Position numbers and translations under genes: made by a program. The notes beneath the pieces are model-generated. The model saw nothing but the letters and a program-made list of their open reading frames with translations, made no database searches and was not told where the DNA came from. From positions 1-38,365 of the forward strand of contig CAMVIM010000033.1 of NCBI GenBank assembly GCA_947167515.1: 38,365 nt of DNA, in the 5' to 3' direction. Origin of the DNA: an uncultured Prevotellaceae bacterium (GTDB taxonomy: Bacteria > Bacteroidota > Bacteroidia > Bacteroidales > Bacteroidaceae). The first letter of the stretch is position 1. Each line of letters begins with the position of its first letter. Positions 24,455 to 32,858 of this stretch are shown piece by piece.

Positions 24455-25318
24455 ATGGGACTGTTGAAAAAAAATCCAAGGAACTGGCATGTGAAGAGCG
24501 GTCAACCCCTCACGGAGATGGATAAGAAGATTCTGTATTTTCAGAACAAAGGGCATCTCGTTCCTAAGCGTGAACTGATAAAAACTCCTGAACAGATAGA
24601 AGGCATCCGCAAGGCGGGTGTGCTCAATACGGCGGTGCTCGACCTTGTGGCGGAGAAGATTCGTGAAGGCATGACCACACTGGAGATTGACCAGTTGGTG
24701 TATGACTTCACCACGAGGCATGGAGGTATTCCTGCCCCCCTCAACTATGAGGGCTTTCCCAAGAGTTGCTGCACCAGCATCAATGAGGTGGTGTGTCATG
24801 GCATCCCTTGTGAGGAAGATGTGCTGGAGGAAGGCGACATCATCAATGTGGATTGCACCACGATTCTTGATGGCTACTTTGCCGATGCGAGCCGTATGTT
24901 CATTATTGGACGCACCACACCAGAGCGTGAACGTTTGGTGCAGGTGGCGAAAGAGTGCATGGAGATTGGGGCAGAGGCTTGCAAGCCCTACACGTTTGTG
25001 GGCGATCAGGCGGCAGCTGTCACTAAATACGCTCACAAGAATGGCTACTCCGTGGTGCGCGACTTGTGCGGACACGGTGTTGGCAATGCTTTCCACGAAG
25101 ATCCCGACATGGAGCACTGGGGCAAGAGGGGCACGGGAATGTTGCTGGTGCCAGGCATGGTGTTCACCATCGAGCCGATGATTAACGCTGGCGGCTGGCA
25201 GGTGTTTGTAGATAGTGACGATGACTGGACCGTGGTGACCGACGACTATAGCGACTCGGCGCAGTGGGAACACACCTACCTGATGACCGAAGATGGGCTG
25301 GAAATACTAACGTATTAA
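24455..25318 (+). CDS. map: Type I methionine aminopeptidase
   Basis: A 287-residue cytoplasmic metallopeptidase that removes the N-terminal methionine from nascent proteins. The metal ligands are all present: two aspartates in VDCTTILDGYFADASRMF, the histidine in CGHGVGNAFHEDP, and glutamates in VFTIEPM and QWEHTYLMTEDG. The conserved NEVVCHGIP substrate histidine is intact. About 40 residues precede the catalytic domain (MGLLKKNPRNWHVKSGQ...), an extension like that of other Bacteroidetes forms. A GTG at 24446 is also in frame. The ATG at 24455 is preferred because a TSS near 24441 would leave only about 14 nt of leader. It probably begins the long operon that continues to murU. Confidence 0.95.
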   Translation: MGLLKKNPRNWHVKSGQPLTEMDKKILYFQNKGHLVPKRELIKTPEQIEGIRKAGVLNTAVLDLVAEKIREGMTTLEIDQLVYDFTTRHGGIPAPLNYEGFPKSCCTSINEVVCHGIPCEEDVLEEGDIINVDCTTILDGYFADASRMFIIGRTTPERERLVQVAKECMEIGAEACKPYTFVGDQAAAVTKYAHKNGYSVVRDLCGHGVGNAFHEDPDMEHWGKRGTGMLLVPGMVFTIEPMINAGGWQVFVDSDDDWTVVTDDYSDSAQWEHTYLMTEDGLEILTY

Positions 25319-25353
25319 ATCCTAATTCTGAACTATTAACTCTGAACTCTGAA
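25319..25353. repeat. Heptamer array between map and tsaD
   Basis: Five units follow directly on the map stop: ATCCTAA, TTCTGAA, CTATTAA, CTCTGAA and CTCTGAA. They end two bases before the tsaD ATG. Confidence 0.9.
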
Positions 25354-25355
25354 TC

Positions 25356-26369
25356 ATGTATATACTTGCAATAGAAAGTTCGTGTGACGATACGAGTGCT
25401 GCAGTGCTCAAGGATGGGATTTTGTTGAGCAATGTGACGGCCTCTCAGGCGGTGCATGAAGAATATGGTGGGGTGGTGCCAGAGTTGGCATCGCGAGCTC
25501 ATCAGCAGAACATCGTGCCCGTGGTGGATGCAGCCATCAAGCGGGCGGGCATCACGAAGGAAGACCTCAATGCGGTGGCTTTCACACGGGGTCCAGGACT
25601 GATGGGAAGCCTCTTGGTGGGTGTTTGCTTCGCCAAGGGGTTCGCGAGAAGTCTGGGTATTCCGATGATTGATGTGAACCACTTGCAAGGGCACGTGTTG
25701 GCACATTTCATCCGTGAGAGCGAGGATGACCACGACCAACCGACATTCCCTTACTTGTGTCTGCTGGTGAGTGGGGGCAACAGCCAGATAGTGAAGGTGA
25801 ACTCGTATAAGGAGATGGAGATTTTGGGACAGACCATTGACGATGCGGCAGGCGAGGCGATAGACAAGTGCTCGAAGGTGATGGGCTTAGGTTACCCTGG
25901 TGGCCCTATCATTGACAAGTTGGCGCGTCAAGGCAATCCCGATGCGTTTGAGTTTTCGAAGCCCGACATTGCTGGTTACGACTATAGTTTTTCGGGCTTG
26001 AAAACATCGTTCCTCTATCATCTGAGGGATTGGCTGAAGGATGACCCCGACTTCATCGAACACCATAAAGAGGACTTGGCAGCTTCGTTGGAGAAGACGA
26101 TAGTGGATATTCTGATGAAGAAACTCCGTAAGGCGGTGAAGGACACGGGCATCAAGCAGGTGGCTGTGGCAGGTGGTGTGAGTGCCAACAACGGATTGCG
26201 CAATGCGTTCCGCGACCATGCCAAGCGTTACCATTGGAAGATCTTCATCCCGAAGTTCTCTTATACGACGGATAATGCGGCGATGATTGGCATTACAGGC
26301 TACTTCAAGTATCTTGACAAGGACTTTGCGCCGATAGATTTACCTGCGTATGCACGAGTGAGCAGTTAA
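25356..26369 (+). CDS. tsaD: tRNA N6-adenosine threonylcarbamoyltransferase TsaD
   Basis: A 337-residue cytoplasmic enzyme that moves threonylcarbamoyl onto A37 of ANN-decoding tRNAs with TsaB and TsaE. Conserved features are IESSCDDTSAAV (start), VPELASRAHQQ, the metal-binding NHLQGHVLAH with H109 and H113, LVSGGNSQIV, DDAAGEAIDK, GYPGGPIIDK, SFSGLKT and the C-terminal AGGVSANNGLR and TDNAAMIG. The length is normal and nothing is missing. It lies 37 nt after map, with the gap made of heptamers, and six nt before rsmE, so it is part of one transcript. Confidence 0.97.
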   Translation: MYILAIESSCDDTSAAVLKDGILLSNVTASQAVHEEYGGVVPELASRAHQQNIVPVVDAAIKRAGITKEDLNAVAFTRGPGLMGSLLVGVCFAKGFARSLGIPMIDVNHLQGHVLAHFIRESEDDHDQPTFPYLCLLVSGGNSQIVKVNSYKEMEILGQTIDDAAGEAIDKCSKVMGLGYPGGPIIDKLARQGNPDAFEFSKPDIAGYDYSFSGLKTSFLYHLRDWLKDDPDFIEHHKEDLAASLEKTIVDILMKKLRKAVKDTGIKQVAVAGGVSANNGLRNAFRDHAKRYHWKIFIPKFSYTTDNAAMIGITGYFKYLDKDFAPIDLPAYARVSS

Positions 26370-26375
26370 TGTAAA

Positions 26376-27134
26376 ATGAAAGAGGTTCGTTTCTTCTATG
26401 TCCCTAACGCGTCCAGCGTGAATGAGCTTCCAGAGGAGGAGGCCCAGCATGCTGTGCGTGTGCTCCGCATGGAGATGGGCGACGAGATGATGCTGATGGA
26501 TGGGGAGGGCACGTTTTATCGTGCAGTCGTGACAGAGGCAACGAAAAAACGCTGCTTGTATCGTATAGAAGAAACGCTGCCTCAGGAGCGACAGTGGCAG
26601 CCTCACTTGCATCTAGCTATGGCTCCCACGAAGAATATGGACAGGACAGAGTGGTTTGCCGAGAAAGCTACAGAGATAGGCTTCGACGAACTGACATTCC
26701 TGAAATGCAGATGGTCGGAGAGAACCGTCATCAAGACCGAACGCATCGAGAAGATTCTCATTTCGGCCATGAAGCAGAGCCACAAGGCATGGAAGCCTGT
26801 GCTGAACGAGATGACGGATTTCAAGGCATTTCTGCAAAAGATAGAGGAAACAGAGAAGGCGAGTGGTAAGGCGATGCAGAAGTTCATTTGCCATTGCTAT
26901 GACGACTCAGACCCAGCAATGGGAATCGCCAAGCGCGTGGGCTTGCTGAAAGATGCTGTCAGAAGAGGGGAAGACGTATTGGTGCTGGTGGGACCTGAAG
27001 GAGATTTCTCCCTTGACGAGGTGAAGATGGCTGAAGCACAGGGCTTTCAGAGTGTGACCCTTGGCAAGAGCCGTTTGCGCACCGAGACCGCAGCATTGGT
27101 GGCGGTGCATCTGATGAATTTGAAAAATCAATGA
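26376..27134 (+). CDS. rsmE: 16S rRNA (uracil-1498-N3)-methyltransferase RsmE
   Basis: A 252-residue SPOUT-class methyltransferase that methylates U1498 of 16S rRNA using S-adenosylmethionine. The N-terminal PUA-like domain includes HAVRVLRMEMGDEM (about 25-38). The SPOUT domain has LAMAPTKNMDRTEWFAEKATEIG, the RSERTVIKTER-type catalytic stretch (here WSERTVIKTERIEKIL), and the cofactor knot LVGPEGDFSLDE with GKSRLRTETAALVA near the C terminus. Length and motifs are normal. It starts six nt after tsaD; the lipoprotein gene begins 44 nt later. Confidence 0.96.
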   Translation: MKEVRFFYVPNASSVNELPEEEAQHAVRVLRMEMGDEMMLMDGEGTFYRAVVTEATKKRCLYRIEETLPQERQWQPHLHLAMAPTKNMDRTEWFAEKATEIGFDELTFLKCRWSERTVIKTERIEKILISAMKQSHKAWKPVLNEMTDFKAFLQKIEETEKASGKAMQKFICHCYDDSDPAMGIAKRVGLLKDAVRRGEDVLVLVGPEGDFSLDEVKMAEAQGFQSVTLGKSRLRTETAALVAVHLMNLKNQ

Positions 27135-27178
27135 TAATAGAAACTATTGTATAACAAATGTTTAAATCACAAAGAACG

Positions 27179-28660
27179 ATGAAAAAAATTAGCGTTATCT
27201 CATTTGTTGCTCTGATGGTGCTGTCCCTGTGTTCATGCAGTAACACGGACTATCAGAAAGTGATTCCAGCCAATTCGCCGTTGGTGGTGAAAGTGGATGT
27301 TCGGTCTTTAGCCGATAAGAGCGAGTTCGACAAGTCGGAGGCGATGCAGACGATGGAGAATGCCCTGACGGCGATGGTTTCCGACAAGGACATGGACCAA
27401 GTGAAGAAACTGATGAAGGATCCTATGGAAATGGGTTTTGACTTGAGCATGCCTGTCTATGCGTTTATGGCTGACATGGAAACATTCGGTCTCACGATGA
27501 AGGTGAATGATGAAGAGGCTGTGAAGGAATTCCTTCTGTTGCTCAATCGTCAGAGCATGAGTTCAAAGCCTGTGGAGAAAGACGGGTTGATGTGTGGCAC
27601 CTTGCTCGATGATTTCACTTATGCCTACGATGGTCAGAGTTTCCTCTTGTTGGGTTCCTCGAAGGGAGCTGGTAAGGCTGATGATTTGGCGCATCAGTTG
27701 ATGAATCAGGACGAGAAGCAAAGTTTTGTGTCATCCGAAGGCTACGAGCGTCTGGAAGATGTGGAGAAGGATGTCGTGATGTATATGGACTTTGCAAGTC
27801 TGCCTGAAAAGGCGATGAAGGATTATGCTGAGATATTGCCAAAGTCCTTGAAATATAAAGACCTAGAGGCTGTGGCGAGCCTGATGTTTGAGAAGGGTGA
27901 GGCTCAACTCTCTGCAAAAGTGTTTGGCAAGACTCAGGCAGCCAAGGACATCATTAAGGAGACCAACGACCATCTGGATGAGATAGATGGTGAATACCTC
28001 GATAAGGTGTCGGATGAGGCTGTTCTTTGGCTCGGTGCAGGCGTGAAAGGTGAGTGGTTGCTGAGCAAAATCAAGGAAAGTAAGGCTCTGAACGAGTTGC
28101 TCTTTGTGTTGGAACAGGCCATTGACGTGGAACAGATGATTCGTTCCATTGACGGTGATGTTTCGTTGGAGATTCCCACTTTAGATGCAGAGCGTGGTGG
28201 CATGGAGTTCGTTGCCTATGCAGAACTGGATAACTCGAAATTCTTGGCCGATGTGGAAGATTGGAAGAAGAGCCAGAAAGACTTTGGCATCGAGATGAAG
28301 GAGCAGGGCAAGAACCAGTACATTCTTACCATGAAGGGTGAAACCTTCAACTGGGGAGTGGATGACGATGACCTCTATATGGGTACCACTCGTGCGTTCA
28401 ACCATAGTAAGGAATCGACGGGTGCCTTGCTGAAGCCCTACAAGAAGCAGATTAAGGAAAGCCAGATGTTCTTGCTCGTGAACATTGCTGCTATGGGCTT
28501 GGATAACCAAATCAGTGACCGCTCAAAGGGTGCAGATTGGGCGAAGAAGAACCTGAAAGGCATCGACGCCATCATCTTGAAATCGGCATCGGCTGACGAG
28601 GGCACCTTGGTGATTGAGATGAAGAATAAGGATGAAAACTTCCTGAAACAAATTCTTTAA
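27179..28660 (+). CDS. DUF4836-like lipoprotein
   Basis: A predicted lipoprotein of 493 residues. The signal MKKISVISFVALMVLSLCSCS gives a lipobox cysteine. The mature protein starts with VIPANSPLVVKVDVRSLADKSEF, typical of Bacteroidales DUF4836 proteins, then repeated beta and helical segments with LLG and GVDDDDLYMGTTRAF-like strands. Function is unknown. A frame start at 27158 adds MFKSQRT, but the shorter start gives a proper signal peptide. The TAA overlaps the ATG of the ABC ATPase gene by one base (TAATGG), so the lipoprotein, ATPase and permease are likely translated together. Confidence 0.85.
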   Translation: MKKISVISFVALMVLSLCSCSNTDYQKVIPANSPLVVKVDVRSLADKSEFDKSEAMQTMENALTAMVSDKDMDQVKKLMKDPMEMGFDLSMPVYAFMADMETFGLTMKVNDEEAVKEFLLLLNRQSMSSKPVEKDGLMCGTLLDDFTYAYDGQSFLLLGSSKGAGKADDLAHQLMNQDEKQSFVSSEGYERLEDVEKDVVMYMDFASLPEKAMKDYAEILPKSLKYKDLEAVASLMFEKGEAQLSAKVFGKTQAAKDIIKETNDHLDEIDGEYLDKVSDEAVLWLGAGVKGEWLLSKIKESKALNELLFVLEQAIDVEQMIRSIDGDVSLEIPTLDAERGGMEFVAYAELDNSKFLADVEDWKKSQKDFGIEMKEQGKNQYILTMKGETFNWGVDDDDLYMGTTRAFNHSKESTGALLKPYKKQIKESQMFLLVNIAAMGLDNQISDRSKGADWAKKNLKGIDAIILKSASADEGTLVIEMKNKDENFLKQIL

Positions 28661-29304
28661 TGGATAAGATTCAACTGATTGATACACTTCCAAATGTATT
28701 TGTCAATCGCGATGATGTTGTGAGTGACATCTGGAACAAGGAAGTGTCATTTGAACGAGGAAAACTGTATCTGGTGGAAGCTAATTCTGGTACAGGAAAA
28801 TCCTCTTTGTGCAGTTACATTTATGGCTATCGCCACGACTATCAGGGACGCATCCTCTTCGACGGAGAGGATGTGCGTCTCTATTCGACTTCCCGATGGA
28901 CCGACATTCGCCAGAAGCGTTTTTCGCTCTTGTGGCAGGAACTGCGCATCTTTCCCGAACTGACAGCTCTGGAAAATGTCAACATCAAGAATAAGCTGAC
29001 GGGTTATCAGAAGAAGACGCAAATACTGGAGTGGTTCGAGATGCTGGGCATAGCCGATAAACTCGATGCGAAGATGGGGCGTATGTCTTTCGGACAGCAG
29101 CAGCGCGTGGCGCTCATCCGAGCCTTGTGCCAGCCTTTCGATTTCCTCTTTGTCGATGAACCTATCAGCCACCTTGACGATGCTAACTCTGACATCATGG
29201 GGCGTATCATGGCTGCTGAGGCCAAGCGTCAGGGAGCAGGCATCATTTCTACAAGCATTGGCAAGCACATCGAGTTGCCCTACGACCAAGTCTTTAACCT
29301 ATAA
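28660..29304 (+). CDS. ABC transporter ATP-binding protein (LolD-like, atypical)
   Basis: A 214-residue ATPase. Walker A is EANSGTGKSSLCS (about 41-50), the Q-loop LLWQELRIFPELTALENV (about 91-108), the signature MSFGQQQRVALI (about 142-153, SFGQQ replacing LSGGQ), Walker B DFLFVDEP with E167, and the D-loop SHLDD. The usual switch histidine after Walker B is not seen: the equivalent stretch reads GIISTSIGKH. The partner is the FtsX-type permease 14 nt downstream. Together with the upstream lipoprotein this resembles a MacB/LolCDE-type lipid, lipoprotein or cell-wall module. Substrate and direction are unknown. Confidence 0.85.
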   Translation: MDKIQLIDTLPNVFVNRDDVVSDIWNKEVSFERGKLYLVEANSGTGKSSLCSYIYGYRHDYQGRILFDGEDVRLYSTSRWTDIRQKRFSLLWQELRIFPELTALENVNIKNKLTGYQKKTQILEWFEMLGIADKLDAKMGRMSFGQQQRVALIRALCQPFDFLFVDEPISHLDDANSDIMGRIMAAEAKRQGAGIISTSIGKHIELPYDQVFNL

Positions 29305-29318
29305 TAGCGAGAAGGAAG

Positions 29319-30518
29319 ATGAATTTAGTTTGGAAACTTTTGAGACAGCACATCAGCATTCCGCAGTTTGTCGGCTTCTTCTTTGCCAATCTGGTCGGAG
29401 TGGTCATCATCCTGTTGGGTGTGCAGTTCTATCATGACTTTCAGGCACTCGACAAAGAGGATAGCTTTATGAAAGCCAGCTATCTGATTGTCAATAAGAA
29501 GATAAGTGCGTTTTCTACGTTGACTGGTGCTCAGCAGACCTTCAGCAAGTCCGATGTGGCTGACTTGAAGAACGAGGACTTCGTGGAGCGTGTCGGAGCC
29601 TTCACACCCAGTTCGTTCAATGTACGTGCCCGTTTTGATGTGCAGGGATTTGTGAACTTCTCCACTGAAATGTTTTTCGAGAGTGTGCCCGACGATTTTG
29701 TCGATGTGGCGAGTGAGGCATGGAACTATCAGGAAGGCAGCACTCAGATACCCATCATCTTGCCTAAGAACTATCTGGATCTCTATAACTTTGGCTATGC
29801 TCAGGGCAAGGGGCTTCCCAAACTCAGTGAAGGTATCCTTGGTGCCATGAAACTGAAGGTGCAGATTGCTGGTAATGGCGAAGTGGGCGACTTCGATGGT
29901 CGCATCGTGGGTTTCTCATCCCGTCTCAACACCATTCTCGTGCCTGAAAAGTTCATGCAATGGGCCAACCTGAAGTATGCCAGCAGCGAGAACACCAAGG
30001 AACCCACTCGGCTCATCATGGAAGTGAACAACCCTGCCGACGAGCGCATCACTGCTTATCTGCAAGACCACGACTACGAGACAGACAAAGAGAAACTCGA
30101 TGCATCCAAGACCACCTTCATCCTGCGTGTCATCGTCAGCATCGTCATGGTCATTGGTGCGGTCATCAGCATCCTTTCGTTCTACATTCTCATGCTCAGC
30201 GTCTTCCTGCTGGTGCAGAAAAACAGTACCAAACTCGAAAACCTGTTGCTCATTGGTTATTCGCCAGCCAAGGTTTCTTTCCCTTATCAGACTTTGACTG
30301 TCGGACTGAATGTCCTTGTATTCATCCTTGCTGTGGTCATCATGTGTGTGGCAAGAAACTACTATATCGGCATGTTTGAAAGTTTCTTTCCCGACTATAC
30401 AGTGCCGGACATCCTGCCAGCCTTGGGTGTCGGATTGGCCTTGCTCCTCATTGTCAGCATCTTCAATATCATGGCTGTATATGGCAAGGTGATGAGCATT
30501 TGGAAACGTAAAGATTGA
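29319..30518 (+). CDS. FtsX/LolE-type ABC transporter permease
   Basis: A 399-residue inner-membrane protein. A single helix at about 15-40 is followed by a periplasmic domain of about 220 residues. Three more helices lie near 267-300 (VIVSIVMVIGAVISILSFYILMLSVFL), 320-345 (LNVLVFILAVVIMCVARNYY) and 360-388 (ALGVGLALLLIVSIFNIMAVYG). This four-helix layout with a large first periplasmic loop is that of FtsX, LolC/E and MacB permeases. It follows its ATPase by 14 nt. Substrate cannot be inferred; the operon suggests an envelope role. The kinase/RapZ fusion begins seven nt after the stop. Confidence 0.85.
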   Translation: MNLVWKLLRQHISIPQFVGFFFANLVGVVIILLGVQFYHDFQALDKEDSFMKASYLIVNKKISAFSTLTGAQQTFSKSDVADLKNEDFVERVGAFTPSSFNVRARFDVQGFVNFSTEMFFESVPDDFVDVASEAWNYQEGSTQIPIILPKNYLDLYNFGYAQGKGLPKLSEGILGAMKLKVQIAGNGEVGDFDGRIVGFSSRLNTILVPEKFMQWANLKYASSENTKEPTRLIMEVNNPADERITAYLQDHDYETDKEKLDASKTTFILRVIVSIVMVIGAVISILSFYILMLSVFLLVQKNSTKLENLLLIGYSPAKVSFPYQTLTVGLNVLVFILAVVIMCVARNYYIGMFESFFPDYTVPDILPALGVGLALLLIVSIFNIMAVYGKVMSIWKRKD

Positions 30519-30525
30519 CGGATAG

Positions 30526-32070
30526 ATGGAAAGAATTACGCAATTATACAAGCAACAGACGGGACAGGTGCCTAAGAGCATCACCCCTTTGGCTGGCGCT
30601 GGCAGCAATCGCCGCTACTATCGGGTATGCGGAGAAGAGGGGCAACCGCCACTCATTGCTGTCATTGGCACCCATCCGGAAGAGAACGAGGCCTTCATTG
30701 CATGGGCGAGTTTCTTCGGGAAAAACGGACTTCCCGTGCCCGAACTCATGGCGGTGTCGGCTGACCGCATGGTCTATTTGCAAGAAGATTGTGGCAACAC
30801 CTCCCTCTATGACTACATGGTGGCAGGACGAAACTCCGATGGCACCTACAACGCTGAGGTCGTTGACGTTCTTCGCCAAACCATCAAGTGCCTTCCGCTT
30901 TTCCAGTTTTCGACAGAGGGCAACAGCGACCCCGACGAGGTATTCTCCCGTTGCTATCCCCAGCAAGAGATGGATCGAACCAACGTGATGTTCGACCTCA
31001 ATTATTTCAAGTACTGCTTTCTCAAACTGCGAGGCGTTGAGTTCAACGAGTTCAAACTCCAGCAGGACTTTGAACGTCTGGCCGATGCCCTCTTGGCCGA
31101 GCAGGGCAGCACCTTTCTCTATCGCGACTTTCAGTCACGCAACGTCATGCTGAAAGAAGGAAAGCCGTATTTCATTGACTTCCAAGGCGGTCGCCGAGGC
31201 CCCATCTACTACGATGTCGCCTCCTTCCTCTGGCAGTCCTCTGCCAAGTTCTCTGATGCGTTGCGCGGCCAACTCATTGACGAATACTTAAAAGCTCTCC
31301 AGCCTTTCAAGTCCTTGTCGAAAGCCGAATTTCTGCCCCAACTTCACCTCTTCGTCTTCTTCCGTATCCTGCAAGTGCTGGGAGCCTACGGCTATCGAGG
31401 ACTTTGGGAAAAGAAAGCCTACTTCATCAACAGCATTCCCCTTGCCATCACCAACCTGCAAAAGGAACTCGCTTTAGGCACCTGCGATGCCTATCCCTAC
31501 TTGAAAGAAATCGCTCAAACCCTCATCGTTCAAAACGAGCAGGAAGAAAAGAGTAAGGCTGCCGAAGATGCCAAGAAAGCCAAGGTCACCGCCTATCTGC
31601 AAAACGATACCACCTACATTCCCCAAGCCTCCCTCCCCATTACGGGAAAGGGTCGGGGAGAGGGTCTTCTTCATGTCAATGTCTTCTCCTTCTCCTTCAA
31701 GAAAGGCATCCCAGCCGATGAATCCGGCAACGGAGGTGGCTATGTGTTTGACTGCCGCAGCACCCACAACCCTGGTCGTTACGAAGAGTACAAGCCGCTC
31801 ACAGGACTTGACCAACCCGTCATAGACTTCCTTGAGGCAGATGGAGAAATCCTCACCTTCCTCGACAGCATCTACAAACTCGTCGATTTCCATGTGGCAC
31901 GTTTCATCGAACGCGGCTTCACCCATCTGCAAATCTCCTTTGGATGCACAGGTGGTCGCCACCGTTCCGTCTATTCCGCCCAGCATGTGGCAGAACACAT
32001 CCACAAGAAGTTTGGCGTGGAAGTTTACATTTGCCACCGCGAACAAAACATCACCCAAGTATTGAAATGA
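30526..32070 (+). CDS. Amino-sugar kinase fused to RapZ C-terminal domain
   Basis: A 514-residue cytoplasmic fusion. Residues 1 to about 340 are an aminoglycoside-phosphotransferase-like kinase similar to AmgK: GAGSNRRYYRV nucleotide loop, catalytic loop YRDFQSRNVM with D201 and N206, and the metal-binding FIDFQGGRRGPIYYD. Residues about 378-514 match the RapZ C-terminal domain, with FSFKKGIPADESGNGGGYVFDCRSTHNPG, PLTGLDQPVIDFLE and the invariant GCTGGRHRS (473-481). The normal RapZ N-terminal P-loop domain is absent. The linker (367-380) contains a GKGRGEG stretch from a GC-rich repeat. AmgK phosphorylates MurNAc at C1. RapZ in E. coli senses glucosamine-6-phosphate and delivers RNA to RNase E. 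The murU-like gene overlaps by ATGA. Confidence 0.85.
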   Translation: MERITQLYKQQTGQVPKSITPLAGAGSNRRYYRVCGEEGQPPLIAVIGTHPEENEAFIAWASFFGKNGLPVPELMAVSADRMVYLQEDCGNTSLYDYMVAGRNSDGTYNAEVVDVLRQTIKCLPLFQFSTEGNSDPDEVFSRCYPQQEMDRTNVMFDLNYFKYCFLKLRGVEFNEFKLQQDFERLADALLAEQGSTFLYRDFQSRNVMLKEGKPYFIDFQGGRRGPIYYDVASFLWQSSAKFSDALRGQLIDEYLKALQPFKSLSKAEFLPQLHLFVFFRILQVLGAYGYRGLWEKKAYFINSIPLAITNLQKELALGTCDAYPYLKEIAQTLIVQNEQEEKSKAAEDAKKAKVTAYLQNDTTYIPQASLPITGKGRGEGLLHVNVFSFSFKKGIPADESGNGGGYVFDCRSTHNPGRYEEYKPLTGLDQPVIDFLEADGEILTFLDSIYKLVDFHVARFIERGFTHLQISFGCTGGRHRSVYSAQHVAEHIHKKFGVEVYICHREQNITQVLK

Positions 32071-32825
32071 ACGCACTCATCTTTGCAGCCGGATTGGGCA
32101 CTCGTCTCAAACCGCTCACAGACACGATGCCCAAAGCGATGGTGCCTGTATGTGGCAAACCGCTCGTGCAAATCCTCATCGAGAAACTGAAAGGCATCGG
32201 CGTTGACCACATCGTCATCAACGTCCATCACTTTGCCCAGCAAATCATCGACTTTGTTCAGGCCAACCGCAGTTTCGGCATCGACATCCAGTTCAGCGAC
32301 GAGACTGACATGCTTCTCGAAACGGGTGGGGGATTGAAGAAGGCCGCTTGCCTCTTTCCCAATGCTGACCCCATCCTTGTTCACAATGTTGACATCCTTT
32401 CCAACGCCGACCTCCTTTCCCTCTACAACGAAGGGCGCACCACCGATGCAACCACCCTCCTTGTGTCCGACCGAAAGACCCAGCGCTACCTCCTTTTCGA
32501 TGCAGCCGACCGTCTTGTGGGTTGGGTGAACATGGCGACGGGACAGGTGAAGTCGCCCCATCCCGAATTATTGGCTCATGAGGGTGACACCACCTATTTT
32601 GAGCAGCATCCCACGTTCAAGAAATACGCCTTTGCCGGCATTCAAGTTTTTCAGCCCTCGCTCCTTCCCCTCATGGGTTCTTGGGAAGGAAAGTTCTCCA
32701 TCATCGACTTCTACCTCGCCATCTGCGACCAGGTGCCCATCCGTTGCCACTTCGACCCCCAACTCCATTTGCTCGATGTGGGAAAACTCGACACCATCGC
32801 CAAAGCAGAGGAATTTCTGTCATAA
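32067..32825 (+). CDS. murU: MurU-like MurNAc-1-phosphate uridylyltransferase
   Basis: A 252-residue nucleotidyltransferase. The signature AAGLGTRLKPLTDTMPKAMVPVCGKP is at about 6-31, followed by an NVHHFAQQI stretch, SDETDMLLETGGGLKKA (about 73-90), the metal-binding VHNVDIL, and AFAGIQVFQPSLLPLM near 190. This is the MurU/RmlA-like fold without an acetyltransferase tail. In Pseudomonas MurU makes UDP-MurNAc from the AmgK product, so the pair bypasses de novo MurA/MurB synthesis. Another hexose-1-phosphate could be the substrate, but the kinase partner supports MurNAc. The ATG at 32067 is in the stop region of the kinase fusion. Confidence 0.87.
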   Translation: MNALIFAAGLGTRLKPLTDTMPKAMVPVCGKPLVQILIEKLKGIGVDHIVINVHHFAQQIIDFVQANRSFGIDIQFSDETDMLLETGGGLKKAACLFPNADPILVHNVDILSNADLLSLYNEGRTTDATTLLVSDRKTQRYLLFDAADRLVGWVNMATGQVKSPHPELLAHEGDTTYFEQHPTFKKYAFAGIQVFQPSLLPLMGSWEGKFSIIDFYLAICDQVPIRCHFDPQLHLLDVGKLDTIAKAEEFLS

Positions 32826-32858
32826 ATCCATCACTCTTTCCGAGGAACGGTAGAAGCC

